The notes: a model not told the origin generated them from the sequence alone. Numbered from the stretch's first letter, positions 7,573-17,179 are shown. The stretch is 64,000 nt of DNA from Cylindrospermum sp. FACHB-282 (GCF_014697195.1 NZ_JACJRJ010000003.1:124001-188000), one strand, 5' to 3'. Translations and numbers: made by a program.

Positions 7573-10305
7573 ATGATTAAAAAAAATAAATCTAAATATG
7601 AATTAGCAGAAGAAAACTACTCTCGATTCTTCTCGCTCTCCATAGATTTACTTTGTATCGCTGGTTTTGATGGTTATTTCAAGACTGTAAACCCATCATG
7701 GACAAAAACTTTAGGTTGGTCAACCCATAAACTCCTTGCCAACACCTTTATTGATTTTGTTCATCCTGAAGACCGTGAAAATACTATTTTCCATACTAAA
7801 AGCTTGACAGAAGGTATGGATTCAATTAATTTTGAAAACCGCTATCTTTGTCAAGATGGTTCGTATAAATGGTTGTCGTGGAATGCAACTGCATACATCG
7901 AAGAGCAGTTAATTTATGCAGTTGCTCATGATATAACGCCTCAGAAAGAAAATGAGATAGCCTTACAAAAAAACATCAAAGAATTAGAAGCTTTAAAGTT
8001 TGCATTAGATGCTCATTCGCTGGTAGCTGTTACTGATGTAGAAGGGATCATTACCTATGCTAACGAGCAATTTTGTAAAATTTCTAAATACTCAAAAGAA
8101 GAACTTATAGGTCAAGACCACCGGATTATCAAATCTGGTTATCATTCAAAAGAATTTTTTAAAGATTTGTGGAGAACAATTGCCCAAGGAAAGTTATGGA
8201 AGGGGGAAATGAAAAACAAAGCCAAGGATGGCACATTTTATTGGGTAGATACTCTCATTGTCCCAGTACTAAATCCCGATGGCAAACCCCACCAATATAT
8301 AGCAATTCGTTCAGATATTACAGACCGTAAGCTTTCAGAGTTAGCACTGTTAGAAAGATCGCGCTTGTCACTCTTGAGTGCAGAAGTCAGTTTAGCCTTA
8401 TCTCAACGCGGTACCCTACCAGAAATTCTGCAAAACTGCTCAAATACGATGTCGCAATACCTGGATGTCGCCTTTATTGGCATCTGGACTTTTGGACAGG
8501 AGACAAACCAACTACAGTTGCAAGCTGGCGTTCATTGCACAGATGCTAACTGTGACATATTGACCGATTTTCTCGATTATCCTAATCACATGGTTGTAGC
8601 TAATGATGCTATTAGCTCAATTACTCAAAACCATCAAGCTATTTTAAACGAAGAAGTATTAATTAATAATCAGGAACTATTTCTCGATTCTACATTTTCC
8701 ATTTTCCGCTTATGTGCCTATCCCTTAATTATTGAGCAGCAATTAATTGGCATCATGGCTTTATTTAGCCAGCAATTATTTACCGATCCAACCCATAACC
8801 TATTAAATTGGATTGCAAATAATATTGCGGTAGCTGTTGATCGCATCTGGGCGCGAGAAGAACTCCTCAGCCGTCGGGAAGCTCTGCTGTTGCGTCTTGC
8901 TAGCGAAATCCGCAGTTCGCTCGATATCGATACTATTCTAGAAACTGCCGTTAACGAAATCCGCAGCTTATTACAAATTGACCGCTGCTATTTTCTTTGG
9001 TATTTACCAAATTCCTCCCCGCCAAATCTGACTATCACCCATGAAGCGCGGGACTCTAAATTACCCACTATGTTAGGTAAAGTTTCGCCACAAAAAAGTA
9101 TTTATTTGGCAAAAATGCTTCTCCGCCAAGAGTTAATTTGCATAGATGATATACACAGCAATTTCCTACTCGAACATAGTCTCGATTATAATACAGATGA
9201 ACTGCTAAGAGAGTTTGATATCACTTCTCAACTGCTGCTACCAATAAAAAGTAATTCTGAGGAATTTGGCGCAATTGTTTGCAGTCATTGTAGTGGCGAA
9301 AGAATTTGGAACAATAGTGAAATTGTACTCCTGCAAGCTGTGACAGATCAATTAGCGATCGCCATCAATCAAGCACAAATTTATGCCCAAAGTCGTGCTG
9401 CTACTTTAGCCGCCCAAACTCAAGCAGAAAAACTCACCGAAGCCTTGCATAAGTTGCAGCAAACGCAAGCGCAACTGATTCAACATGAAAAAATGTCTAG
9501 TTTGGGACAGCTAGTAGCAGGCGTTGCCCATGAAATCAATAACCCAGTTAATTTTATTCATGGCAACTTAACCCATGCTAACGAATACTTTGACGACTTA
9601 CTAGAGCTATTACAACTTTATCAGCAGCACTATCCCCATCCTCATCCAGAAATTAACAATTTATCTGAAGAAATTGACTTAGAATTTCTGACTAGTGACC
9701 TGTCAAAACTCATATCTTCAATGAAAATAGGTACTAATCGCATCCGTGAGATTGTTCTGAGTTTGCGAAACTTCTCCCGCCTTGATGAAGCCGAGAAAAA
9801 GTTAGTTGATATTCATGAAGGAATTGATAACACACTGTTTATTTTGCATCATCGCTGGAAAAATATTGGTAGTGAAATTGGCATATCTATCATCAAAGAT
9901 TATGGGAATTTACCTTTAATTGATTGCTACCCAGGTCAACTTAATCAGGTATTTATGAACATTTTAACTAATGCCATCGATGCATTAGATGAATTAGCCG
10001 CCCAGGGAAATATTAGGGAAGACAAGCATCAAAAATTTTCCCCACCTACGATTTCGATTAGCACCGCAATTTTAGAAAACGACTTTATTTCTATCCAGAT
10101 TGCTGACAATGGAATCGGCATCACAGAAGAAGTCAGAACAAAGCTATTTGACCCATTTTTTACCACAAAACCTGTGGGTAAGGGCACAGGATTAGGGCTG
10201 TCAATTAGCTACCAAATTATCGTCGAAAAACATGGAGGAATTTTGGAGTGTTTTTCGGAACCAGGACAAGGTACAAAGTTCTGGATTCAGATTCCAATTA
10301 AGTAA
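7573..10305 (+). CDS. PAS-PAS-GAF-GAF sensor histidine kinase
   Basis: A 910-residue soluble sensor kinase. Two PAS domains (about 12-135 and 140-255, each ending in a PAC-like segment such as AIRSDITDRK) precede two GAF domains (about 265-425 and 440-600). A coiled coil (AEKLTEALHKLQQTQAQL) leads into the phosphoacceptor helix with VAGVAHEINNPVNF (His about 652). The ATPase domain shows the N box NQVFMNILTNAIDAL, G1 IADNGIGI and G2 GKGTGLGLSI. No transmembrane helix and no receiver domain; the cognate regulator must be elsewhere. Its kinase core is closely similar to that of the kinase at 11846. The GAF domains lack an obvious bilin-attachment Cys. Ligand unknown. Confidence 0.9.
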   Translation: MIKKNKSKYELAEENYSRFFSLSIDLLCIAGFDGYFKTVNPSWTKTLGWSTHKLLANTFIDFVHPEDRENTIFHTKSLTEGMDSINFENRYLCQDGSYKWLSWNATAYIEEQLIYAVAHDITPQKENEIALQKNIKELEALKFALDAHSLVAVTDVEGIITYANEQFCKISKYSKEELIGQDHRIIKSGYHSKEFFKDLWRTIAQGKLWKGEMKNKAKDGTFYWVDTLIVPVLNPDGKPHQYIAIRSDITDRKLSELALLERSRLSLLSAEVSLALSQRGTLPEILQNCSNTMSQYLDVAFIGIWTFGQETNQLQLQAGVHCTDANCDILTDFLDYPNHMVVANDAISSITQNHQAILNEEVLINNQELFLDSTFSIFRLCAYPLIIEQQLIGIMALFSQQLFTDPTHNLLNWIANNIAVAVDRIWAREELLSRREALLLRLASEIRSSLDIDTILETAVNEIRSLLQIDRCYFLWYLPNSSPPNLTITHEARDSKLPTMLGKVSPQKSIYLAKMLLRQELICIDDIHSNFLLEHSLDYNTDELLREFDITSQLLLPIKSNSEEFGAIVCSHCSGERIWNNSEIVLLQAVTDQLAIAINQAQIYAQSRAATLAAQTQAEKLTEALHKLQQTQAQLIQHEKMSSLGQLVAGVAHEINNPVNFIHGNLTHANEYFDDLLELLQLYQQHYPHPHPEINNLSEEIDLEFLTSDLSKLISSMKIGTNRIREIVLSLRNFSRLDEAEKKLVDIHEGIDNTLFILHHRWKNIGSEIGISIIKDYGNLPLIDCYPGQLNQVFMNILTNAIDALDELAAQGNIREDKHQKFSPPTISISTAILENDFISIQIADNGIGITEEVRTKLFDPFFTTKPVGKGTGLGLSISYQIIVEKHGGILECFSEPGQGTKFWIQIPIK

Positions 10306-10874
10306 AATTAAATCATTAGCAAATGATAGTTTTTATTTCCTGAACCATGGGTTACAGATTAAGATACTGTTGCCTTTGTCAATGAGTAATTGTGCTGAGA
10401 ATCAGGTAATGAACGAGCCTTGGATATGACTTTTTATGTTACGAGAGGTGATTAACTAAATATTACGTGTAAAATCCCAATTATTTGTATTTTTTAAACT
10501 TATTTTTCTTATACTTAAGCAGTATTACTAGTAATAAACCACTGAGTAGGACTTGTAATTTGTCACGAATTTTGCTGAGATTAAGCTAGAGCAAACCAAA
10601 AGATCGTAACTCATGTTTCATGTAGTTTGTGAAATTACTGCCATTCTTACTGGAAACTGTTACCTTTACATTTCTTTAGGGAAAGCTATATTTATAGCAG
10701 TAGATCAGGCGATTAGGACATTCTTAAAAGCTCAAACTCAGTGATGACAAGGGTTTTATTTTGCCTATTGCAAGAGTGACTATTGCCTTCTGCTATAGCT
10801 GAGACTTAGAGAATAATCCTTTGGGTAGCTAACTATAGTCCAGTCCTTTATGAGCTATCTTGGAATTTAACTCT
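10306..10874. other. Intergenic region between two sensor-kinase loci
   Basis: A 569-base AT-rich gap with scattered stops in all frames; the short frames here show no family resemblance. It should hold the promoter of the PhnD-like/kinase operon, but I see no clear -35/-10 pair, operator or terminator. Confidence 0.4.
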
Positions 10875-11849
10875 ATGGAAAGATACTTAGACGCCCACCA
10901 GAGGCTGTTCACCAGACACCGCTTAGTTACCAAAAGTGCAGTTATTGTTTTGGCTGTAGTCGTGGCACTGATGGGTACAGGCTGTAGTGGCAAAGTATCC
11001 GGTGGTTCAAAACCTGCTGTGGATAAAGCTCCCGACAGTAGCAAACAAAACTTATTCACCCTAAAAATTGGGGTGCTACCAGCACGCAACCCTCAAGACC
11101 AAGAACAGATGATGAAAGTCTTCGATGCCTACTTAGAAAAATCCCTGGGACGACAAGTCGATTTCCAAATTGCCAAGAATTACAATGAAGCTGTTGACTG
11201 GCTGGTGCAAGAAAAGGTTGATATTGCTTATTTAGGGCCTTCTACCTATCTAAAAGCATTAGATCGGGGTGCTAAAGTAGAACCATTAGTTGCTCCCATC
11301 GACATGCATACAGGGCAACCTTGGTATCGGGCATGCATTATTGTCAGAGCAGACAGTCCCATCAAAACCTTAAAAGACCTCAAAGGCCAGCGCGTTGCCT
11401 TTGTAGATAAATCATCAACCTCTGGGTATTTGATGCCACTGGTAAGTCTCAAGAAACTGGGGATTAATCCTGAGCGGGATTTTGCTCAAGTTCTTTTTGC
11501 TGGAAACCATAGCAAGAGTATGGCAGCATTGGAAAATGGCACTGTTGATGCCGCTGCGGCTAATATTTCGTCTTACCTCAAGCGGCAAAAAAGCGGCAAA
11601 CTCACACCTAAAAACTCCAGAATTATCTGGGAGTCTGCCCCCATACCCAAGCCACCCATAGTAGTATCAACAAGACTGTCCCTTGAGTTGATCGAACAAT
11701 TGAAGCAAGCATTTATTAATACCCCGGATGGTATGGAGGATATTACGGGAAATGAGTCAGCTGGATACACCCTTGTTAGTCCTTCCGACTACGCTCCTGT
11801 TCAGCAACTCCGAAAAGACCTCAACTTAATTTCCATCCCGGCAAAATGA
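10875..11849 (+). CDS. PhnD-like periplasmic binding lipoprotein coupled to a sensor kinase
   Basis: A 324-residue protein (start ATG 10875; a TTG at 10860 is also in frame) with a signal anchor (KSAVIVLAVVVALMGTGC) and lipobox Cys about 37. The body matches the phosphate/phosphite/phosphonate substrate-binding family: LKIGVLPARNPQDQEQMMKVFDAYLE, then VDIAYLGPSTYLKAL, PIKTLKDLKGQRVAFVDKSS and GTVDAAAANISSYL. In ABC transporters PhnD delivers phosphonates, but no permease or ATPase is present. Instead the gene overlaps the next one by ATGA, and that gene is a membrane histidine kinase. I therefore infer that it is the ligand-sensing subunit of a binding-protein-triggered two-component system; the ligand is unknown. 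Confidence 0.82.
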   Translation: MERYLDAHQRLFTRHRLVTKSAVIVLAVVVALMGTGCSGKVSGGSKPAVDKAPDSSKQNLFTLKIGVLPARNPQDQEQMMKVFDAYLEKSLGRQVDFQIAKNYNEAVDWLVQEKVDIAYLGPSTYLKALDRGAKVEPLVAPIDMHTGQPWYRACIIVRADSPIKTLKDLKGQRVAFVDKSSTSGYLMPLVSLKKLGINPERDFAQVLFAGNHSKSMAALENGTVDAAAANISSYLKRQKSGKLTPKNSRIIWESAPIPKPPIVVSTRLSLELIEQLKQAFINTPDGMEDITGNESAGYTLVSPSDYAPVQQLRKDLNLISIPAK

Positions 11850-13594
11850 AGATATCTACAAAGTTTTTCACCGGTTCTGCTATATTTGTTGGACTCATAG
11901 TAGCTATTCTTGTTGGTAACAATTTAGTTTTTCAGCAGATAAAACAGATAGTTATTGACAAAAGCAAACAAAGCACTGAAACTATCAAAGCATCTCTAGA
12001 AGCAGAAAATGCCTTAAAATCTGAAATTATTGCCCTTAAAGATATTGTTTTATTTAATACCAAAAAATCGGAACTAAATCAGTTTCAAGCCCAGTTTTTG
12101 GAATCCCTCGATAAGTTAGAGATATTAATACCAGACGCTACAAAAATATCTGTAATTCGTCGCCGGCACAAGTTTATTGCCAATATGGGGATTCAGCTAA
12201 CTCAGCGGCAAGCCAGTGAAACCTATCTGGCTGATTCTCAGCAGTATTTCCGAGCAATTAATTCCTTTAACAGAGATATTGAGTTTTTCTTAAAAGATGT
12301 GATTGACCTTGCTTATGAGCAAAGCTTCATGATGGATTCGCAATTGGAAAGCCTACATCAAATGCAGAAAAATATCTCTTTTGCTGTGATCGGGGTGATT
12401 CTGATTCTATTTGTTGGTAAGTTTTTGCTGATCTGGCGTCCGGTGATTCAGTCTTTGCAAAAGTTACAGATGGGAACAGCAGAAGTTGCATCTGGCAACT
12501 TCGATTACCGTTTAGATATCTGCACAGGGGATGAAGTAGAAGACCTTGCTCAAGCATTTAACTACATGGGAGCGAAGCTAGCCCAATCCCGTGAAACACT
12601 ACTGGAAAACACTGAATTAACCCAAATAAACCAACGCTTAGAGTTAGAAATATCTGAACGCAAACAAGCAGAGTCAAAACTCCAAAAAGCCTTACTAAAA
12701 CTCCAAAATACCCAAGCTCAACTGATTCAAACTGAGAAAATGTCTAGCTTGGGTCAGCTTGTGGCTGGGATAGCACACGAAATCAATAATCCAGTTAACT
12801 TTATCTATGGCAATATCACCCACACTACGGAATACGCTCATGAACTACTAGAGCTAATACATCTCTACCAAGAAGAATTCCCGATTCCCGGAGATAAAAT
12901 TCAGGAAAAGGTTGAGGAAATTGACTTGAAATTTCTGCTGGATGATTTGCCCAAAGTTCTCAGTTCGATGAAAATAGGAGCTAACCGCATTAGGGAGCTT
13001 GTCTTGTCTTTACGCACTTTCTCCCGTCTGGATGAAGCGGATATGAAAGAGGTTGATATTCATGAAGGTATTGAGAGTACGCTGCTAATTTTGCAGAATC
13101 GGCTGAAAGTTAATCCAAAGCATCCCAAGGTTGAAGTCATCAAGGAGTATGGCCAGCTACCTTTGGTAGAGTGTTATGCAGGGCAGTTAAATCAGGTGTT
13201 TATGAACATTTTGAATAATGCGATCGATGCCTTTGAACGTGACAATGCCCAGTGTTCTGGTTCAGGCATTCAGAGTCATCCCAGTCAGATTAAGATTTGC
13301 ACTGAACTTGTTGGTAATGACAAAGTGCTGGTGCGAATTGCTGATAATGGGCCAGGGATGACCCAAGAGGTTAAGCAAAAGCTGTTTGATCCATTTTTCA
13401 CTACTAAACCTGTGGGTGAGGGGACAGGGTTGGGCTTATCGATTAGTTACCAAATTGTTGTGCAGAGACACTCTGGTAATTTGCGGTGTGTGTCAGAATT
13501 GAAGAAAGGAACTGAGTTTTGGATTGAGATTCCCTTGCATCAGCAAAAGAACCAGGTTGTATCCCAAGATGACATGGAAGCGATCGCTCGATAG
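11846..13594 (+). CDS. Membrane HAMP histidine kinase, partner of the PhnD-like protein
   Basis: A 582-residue kinase. Transmembrane helix 1 (about 9-27) and helix 2 (about 178-196) enclose a roughly 150-residue helical periplasmic region, followed by a HAMP domain (about 197-250). A coiled coil leads to the H-box (VAGIAHEINNPVNF, His about 310) and an ATPase domain with NQVFMNILNNAIDAF, IADNGPGM and GEGTGLGLSI. Its start overlaps the stop of the binding-protein gene by four bases, so the two are co-translated. No receiver domain or response regulator lies nearby. The kinase core is strikingly like that of the soluble kinase at 7573, indicating duplication with exchange of sensor modules. Confidence 0.9.
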   Translation: MKISTKFFTGSAIFVGLIVAILVGNNLVFQQIKQIVIDKSKQSTETIKASLEAENALKSEIIALKDIVLFNTKKSELNQFQAQFLESLDKLEILIPDATKISVIRRRHKFIANMGIQLTQRQASETYLADSQQYFRAINSFNRDIEFFLKDVIDLAYEQSFMMDSQLESLHQMQKNISFAVIGVILILFVGKFLLIWRPVIQSLQKLQMGTAEVASGNFDYRLDICTGDEVEDLAQAFNYMGAKLAQSRETLLENTELTQINQRLELEISERKQAESKLQKALLKLQNTQAQLIQTEKMSSLGQLVAGIAHEINNPVNFIYGNITHTTEYAHELLELIHLYQEEFPIPGDKIQEKVEEIDLKFLLDDLPKVLSSMKIGANRIRELVLSLRTFSRLDEADMKEVDIHEGIESTLLILQNRLKVNPKHPKVEVIKEYGQLPLVECYAGQLNQVFMNILNNAIDAFERDNAQCSGSGIQSHPSQIKICTELVGNDKVLVRIADNGPGMTQEVKQKLFDPFFTTKPVGEGTGLGLSISYQIVVQRHSGNLRCVSELKKGTEFWIEIPLHQQKNQVVSQDDMEAIAR

Positions 13595-13683
13595 CGGGTA
13601 CTCTGGGCCATGGTCTCAATCATCTAAAAGTTAAAATTATCCTACTAACAAAATTCATAAATTGCTCATTAAAAGAATCAGCT

Positions 13684-14469
13684 ATGCAAAACTTAAATAC
13701 ATTCAACACCACTGAGTTGAATTTAGAGCTATTTCATCTCCAGAGTCATACATCTTTTGATTTACCCCCAAATCTGCCTGTGATTCGCATCGGTAAGCTG
13801 AATGATCAAATTCTGCCGGATATAGATGTTTCCAATTTGCCAGATGCAGATGTGGCTTCTCGCATTCATGCACAGGTTCAGGTAACCGGAAGTATTTATT
13901 TTATTGAAGATTTGGGAAGCTCTAACGGGACATTTATCAATAACACTAAGCTGGAGCCGAGAACTCCTTATCTGCTCAACTTGGGAGATAGAATTGATCT
14001 TGGCCAAGGAGGTAAAATAACATTTATATTTCAATCTAAACAAGATCAGCAACTAAATGTTGCTTCTAGTACAAATCCTACAGCACTTCAGCCACAAATG
14101 GCTGGTAATAGCAGACAAAATTCAGTAGATAAAACTAGCAAATTGCTCGGCTTGGCTTTGATGGTTGCCGGAATTGTGCTTTTAACTGCGAATATTCAAG
14201 TGGGGATTTATATCCGTCTTCCTGGTGTCATACTATGCACAGCTGGCGTTTATATCCTCTTCCAAAGAAAGTTAAATCACAATTTAGGCTGGCTTTTGCT
14301 CGCCCTAGGTATAGGGGTGATTGTTTTTACTGCTCAGGGATTTGCTTCAATAAATCTTTTGCTACTTATTGGCTCAGGTAGTTTATTTTTAGCCGGATAT
14401 CAACTGTTGAATACTGGAAAAATTTTGGATCATGATTGGCGATCGCTCCAGGAATTGATCAAGAAATAG
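13684..14469 (+). CDS. FHA-domain membrane protein
   Basis: A 261-residue protein with an FHA domain at about residues 28-120: a VIRIGK strand, then the phosphothreonine-binding SRIHAQV and DLGSSNGTFINN motifs, and LNLGDRIDLG. A linker is followed by four short hydrophobic helices (about 155-250) that would anchor it in the membrane. FHA domains recognise phospho-Thr peptides, so it probably recruits a Ser/Thr-phosphorylated partner at the membrane. It follows the kinase operon by 89 bases on the same strand and may be co-transcribed. The partner kinase is not in this window. Confidence 0.82.
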   Translation: MQNLNTFNTTELNLELFHLQSHTSFDLPPNLPVIRIGKLNDQILPDIDVSNLPDADVASRIHAQVQVTGSIYFIEDLGSSNGTFINNTKLEPRTPYLLNLGDRIDLGQGGKITFIFQSKQDQQLNVASSTNPTALQPQMAGNSRQNSVDKTSKLLGLALMVAGIVLLTANIQVGIYIRLPGVILCTAGVYILFQRKLNHNLGWLLLALGIGVIVFTAQGFASINLLLLIGSGSLFLAGYQLLNTGKILDHDWRSLQELIKK

Positions 14470-14647
14470 CTCCAACCCAGTTATACAAAGACTTATGTGT
14501 GTATTCCCCTAGGCGAAGTGAGCGATCGCATCGCCTTTTCTTTGAAGATAATTGCTATATATCGAGTACTTTTGGAGTAAGAAGCGAGTAAATTGATTTT
14601 GTCAACGATTTGAGATAAAAACTCAAACTGGTGTCAGGAGTAGGGTT

Positions 14648-15142
14648 ATGAAGTATATTCCGTATTTAGTTTCAGTTCTTTTTGCTGGTTCGGTTTTGAA
14701 TCTGGCTATCAGCACTCAACCAGCACAAGCTCAAGTAGCTTATGGTAGCTATGTTGGTATCGGCCCAACAGTTGGACTTTCTGAAGGTGGGCAGATTGGG
14801 GGGGTGCTTGCTTTCCGGTACAAGCTACTGGAAAGACCAATTTCTTTCCGTGCCCAAGCTTTAGTTGGCGAAAGTACAGCAGTTGTGCCCACAGTTTCCT
14901 ATGACGTCCCCCTCAATTGGCAAACAGATGCATACTTGGGACTTGGGGTAGTATTAGCTGGTGGTGCTACACGTTCCCCTGTGGGTAATAAAATTAGTTT
15001 AGCCTTGCAACCGGGAATTGATTACATTGTGCCAAATAGCAACACTGTAATTTTTGGTAACGCTATTATTGCCTTTGATGCCTACCGCAATGGCGCCGGT
15101 ACAGCCTTATCTCTGCAAGGTGGTGTAGGTTTGAGATTTTAA
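14648..15142 (+). CDS. Outer-membrane-type beta-barrel protein
   Basis: A 164-residue protein with a signal peptide (YLVSVLFAGSVLNLAIS, cleavage near AQAQVAYG at about residue 28). The mature part consists of alternating polar/hydrophobic strands (VLAFRYKLLERPISFRAQALVG, ISLALQPGIDYIV, ALSLQGGVGLRF) and ends in a terminal Phe, the classic outer-membrane barrel signature. A small eight-strand barrel is likely; function unknown. GGAG lies about ten bases before the ATG. Confidence 0.7.
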   Translation: MKYIPYLVSVLFAGSVLNLAISTQPAQAQVAYGSYVGIGPTVGLSEGGQIGGVLAFRYKLLERPISFRAQALVGESTAVVPTVSYDVPLNWQTDAYLGLGVVLAGGATRSPVGNKISLALQPGIDYIVPNSNTVIFGNAIIAFDAYRNGAGTALSLQGGVGLRF

Positions 15143-15156
15143 TTAGTGAACTACCA

Positions 15157-15184
15157 CACACTCACCCGAAGCGGGTAGAGTGTG
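15157..15184. repeat. Hairpin at the 3' end of the tnpB remnant
   Basis: CACACTC (15157-15163) and ACCCG (15164-15168) pair with CGGGT (15172-15176) and GAGTGTG (15178-15184), with a three-base AAG loop and one bulged A. Subterminal hairpins like this mark the ends of IS200/IS605-type elements, where the TnpB guide RNA also ends. Confidence 0.5.
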
Positions 15185-15614
15185 GGCTTCTCCTTTCAAC
15201 AACCACAGCCGCCACAGTAGTAGACTTACGCCCATACTGTTTTGGTCTTACATAGCCTTCAGGAGCAATAACGCTGGTTCCCAACGCCAATACACGCAAG
15301 CCTTCATTTTTGAGATTTTTCGCCGCATTAATGTCTCTGTCGTGTCGCTCTTTACAGTGCGGACAATCAAATTCACGCACAGACAAATCCATTTTTGGCA
15401 GTGGCTTCAAGGTATGGAAGCAAAGATGAGTTGAAGCAAAGAATCGACCTATTTCTAGATAGACTTTGCCCACCATTTCGGCTTTGTACTTGAGCATGGT
15501 ACAAAACATTCCCCAGCCAGCATCAGATATTGCCTTGGCTAGTGTGATTGCAAGTATAGAACTGGGAAAACGGGTATTAATTAAACGTCGTTGACCTGAT
15601 ATCTTAAGCGTCAA
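15162..15614 (-). pseudogene. tnpB: Truncated TnpB (IS200/IS605 family) remnant
   Basis: The frame keeps the TnpB C-terminal part: KAISDAGWGMF, LKYKAEMVGKVYLEIGRFFAST, DLSVREFDCPHCKERHDRDINAAKNL, the last carrying the RuvC-III Asp and half of the zinc finger. The first CxxC of the finger has become LCFHTL, so metal binding is probably lost. The first 35 or so residues do not look like TnpB, and the RuvC-I and -II segments are missing. At 150 residues against roughly 400 for an intact protein, this is a decayed copy with no transposase partner beside it. It lies just upstream of the cobalamin riboswitch. Confidence 0.8.
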
Positions 15615-15647
15615 AGGCGATCGCGACTATAATTAGAAGTAATCATT

Positions 15648-15802
15648 CGGTCACCAGAGGTCAGGGGGAAAGCAGGATGTAAATCCGGCGCTGTCCCGCA
15701 ACTGTGAAACGATTTTAGAATTTATACTTAAGTAAGAACGTTACAATCTAACGTCTCTACATTGCTGAAAATCGAAAATTGGGTAAGTCAGGCTACCCAA
15801 GG
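15648..15802 (+). promoter_or_regulatory. Cobalamin (AdoCbl) riboswitch
   Basis: The conserved B12-box core is present: GTAAATCCGGCGCTGTCCCG followed by CAACTGTGA at 15679-15707, with AGGTCAGGGGGAAAGCAGG just before. The 3' closing element AGTCAGGCTACCC lies at 15785-15797. The GGGTAAGTC/GACTTACCC-like segments near 15780-15800 could form the expression platform. It ends about 40 bases before the DUF1636 gene and probably shuts down that gene, and perhaps cobK behind it, when cobalamin is plentiful. Boundaries are approximate. Confidence 0.9.
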
Positions 15803-15840
15803 AATTATACTATCGGGTTCTACAAATCTGCGAGGTACAG

Positions 15841-16257
15841 ATGACTGCTACTACAAATCCAACCAGTTCCCCTGGTGGCTCGAATCATACTTTATTCGTT
15901 TGTAAAACCTGCGCCAGTGTTTGGCAAGAGGGAAAACGCATTGGTGAAAGCGGCGGTGAAAAACTACTCCAACAGCTTCAGCACTTCGCCCAAGATTGGG
16001 ATTTACGAGAGCAATTCCCCATTGAAGAAGTGGAATGTATGAGTGCTTGTAACCGTTCCTGCGTTGTTGCCTTTACTGCTAAGGGCAAATTAACATATCT
16101 GTTTGGAGATTTGACTGTTGATGGCTGTGCCTCTGCGGTGCTTGAATGTGCCCGTCAATACTACATTCAGCCAGATGGTGTACTGCCTTGGGCAAAAAGA
16201 CCAGAAGCCCTGAAAAAGGGACTTTTGGCAAGGATTCCCGCCTTACCGCTGATGTAA
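15841..16257 (+). CDS. DUF1636 metal-binding protein under cobalamin riboswitch control
   Basis: A 138-residue protein with Cys pairs arranged like a thioredoxin-fold ferredoxin: LFVCKTCASVW, then VECMSACNRSCVVAF, and a further DGCASAVLECA. It ends WAKRPEALKKGLLARIPALP, the recognisable tail of DUF1636 (COG5469). The family is found next to cobalamin genes and B12 riboswitches in cyanobacteria and is assumed to bind metal or an Fe-S cluster; its role in cobalt or corrin handling is not established. Here it is the first gene after the riboswitch and is followed by cobK. Confidence 0.82.
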   Translation: MTATTNPTSSPGGSNHTLFVCKTCASVWQEGKRIGESGGEKLLQQLQHFAQDWDLREQFPIEEVECMSACNRSCVVAFTAKGKLTYLFGDLTVDGCASAVLECARQYYIQPDGVLPWAKRPEALKKGLLARIPALPLM

Positions 16258-16390
16258 TTTACCCCTCTGGTAAACCTCTCCTTGAATAGGTTTTTGCCAA
16301 GGGCAACAGGAGAGTATGAAATTATTGCTCTCTTGTTTTTTGAGTAATTTTTTTACTATTTTGCTAAATCTGAATATATCTAAAGTTGAT

Positions 16391-17179
16391 ATGATGCGCG
16401 TTTTGATTCTGGGTGGGACGGGTGATGCTGCGGAGTTAGCTGCAAGGTTGGCGACTATCCCAGAAATTGAGGCGATCGCATCTTTAGCCGGTCGGACTCG
16501 TGAACCATCAACCCCTGTTGGTAATTATCGCATAGGCGGGTTCGGTGGTGTACCGGGTTTGGTTGATTATCTGCGAGTTATGCAAATTGATGTTTTGATT
16601 GATGCTACCCATCCCTTCGCTAATCAGATGTCGTTTAATGCAGCAGATGCAGCGGCGGAGGTGGGAATTCCTCGGTTGCTGTTAAATCGTCCTCCTTGGG
16701 AGAAGAAGCAGGGGGATGTCTGGGTTGAGGTTGAGAATGTTACAGATGCCGCTACAGCCTTAGCAAGCCAAGCACAGCGGGTATTTTTAACCGTTGGTAG
16801 ACAAGAACTTTCTGCCTTTGCACATTTACAGGATATCTGGTTTTTGATGCGAATGATTGATCAGCCTAGCCCTGATGCCATCGTACCCCCTGGAGTGTTG
16901 TTGTGCGATCGCGGCCCTTTTGCTTTGGATAATGAAAGAAAAATTTTGACTCAATACAATATAGATGCGATCGTCAGCAAAAATAGCGGCGGTGATGCCA
17001 CCTATCCCAAGATTATCGCAGCGCGGGAACTTGGGGTGAAAGTTGTAATGATCAACCGTCCAGCGATACCGCGAGGGGAACAAGTCGCAGATGTTGAAAG
17101 TGCTGTGTTGTGGTTGGTTGATAAAATGAAAGAACTTAGTGGAGGAAAGCCAGATGGTGACAAAGCAACCACACTTTAA
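16391..17179 (+). CDS. cobK: Precorrin-6A reductase CobK/CbiJ
   Basis: The start MMRVLILGGTGDAAELAARL gives the NAD(P)H-binding strand and Gly loop at the N-terminus. An upstream ATG at 16316 would add 25 hydrophobic residues not typical of the family. Further family motifs are DVLIDATHPFANQMSFNA, RVFLTVGRQELSAF, LLCDRGPF and IVSKNSGGDATYPKIIAA (substrate pocket). At 262 residues the length is normal. The enzyme reduces the corrin ring of precorrin-6A in the cytoplasm, just before CbiET acts, and cbiET lies 1.3 kb away on the other strand. The 3' end overlaps the next gene by 26 bases. Confidence 0.9.
   Translation: MMRVLILGGTGDAAELAARLATIPEIEAIASLAGRTREPSTPVGNYRIGGFGGVPGLVDYLRVMQIDVLIDATHPFANQMSFNAADAAAEVGIPRLLLNRPPWEKKQGDVWVEVENVTDAATALASQAQRVFLTVGRQELSAFAHLQDIWFLMRMIDQPSPDAIVPPGVLLCDRGPFALDNERKILTQYNIDAIVSKNSGGDATYPKIIAARELGVKVVMINRPAIPRGEQVADVESAVLWLVDKMKELSGGKPDGDKATTL

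Noticed and set aside
10232-10429. 65-codon frame overlapping the end of the PAS/GAF kinase
   Set aside because: Out-of-frame shadow extending into AT-rich spacer; no ribosome site.
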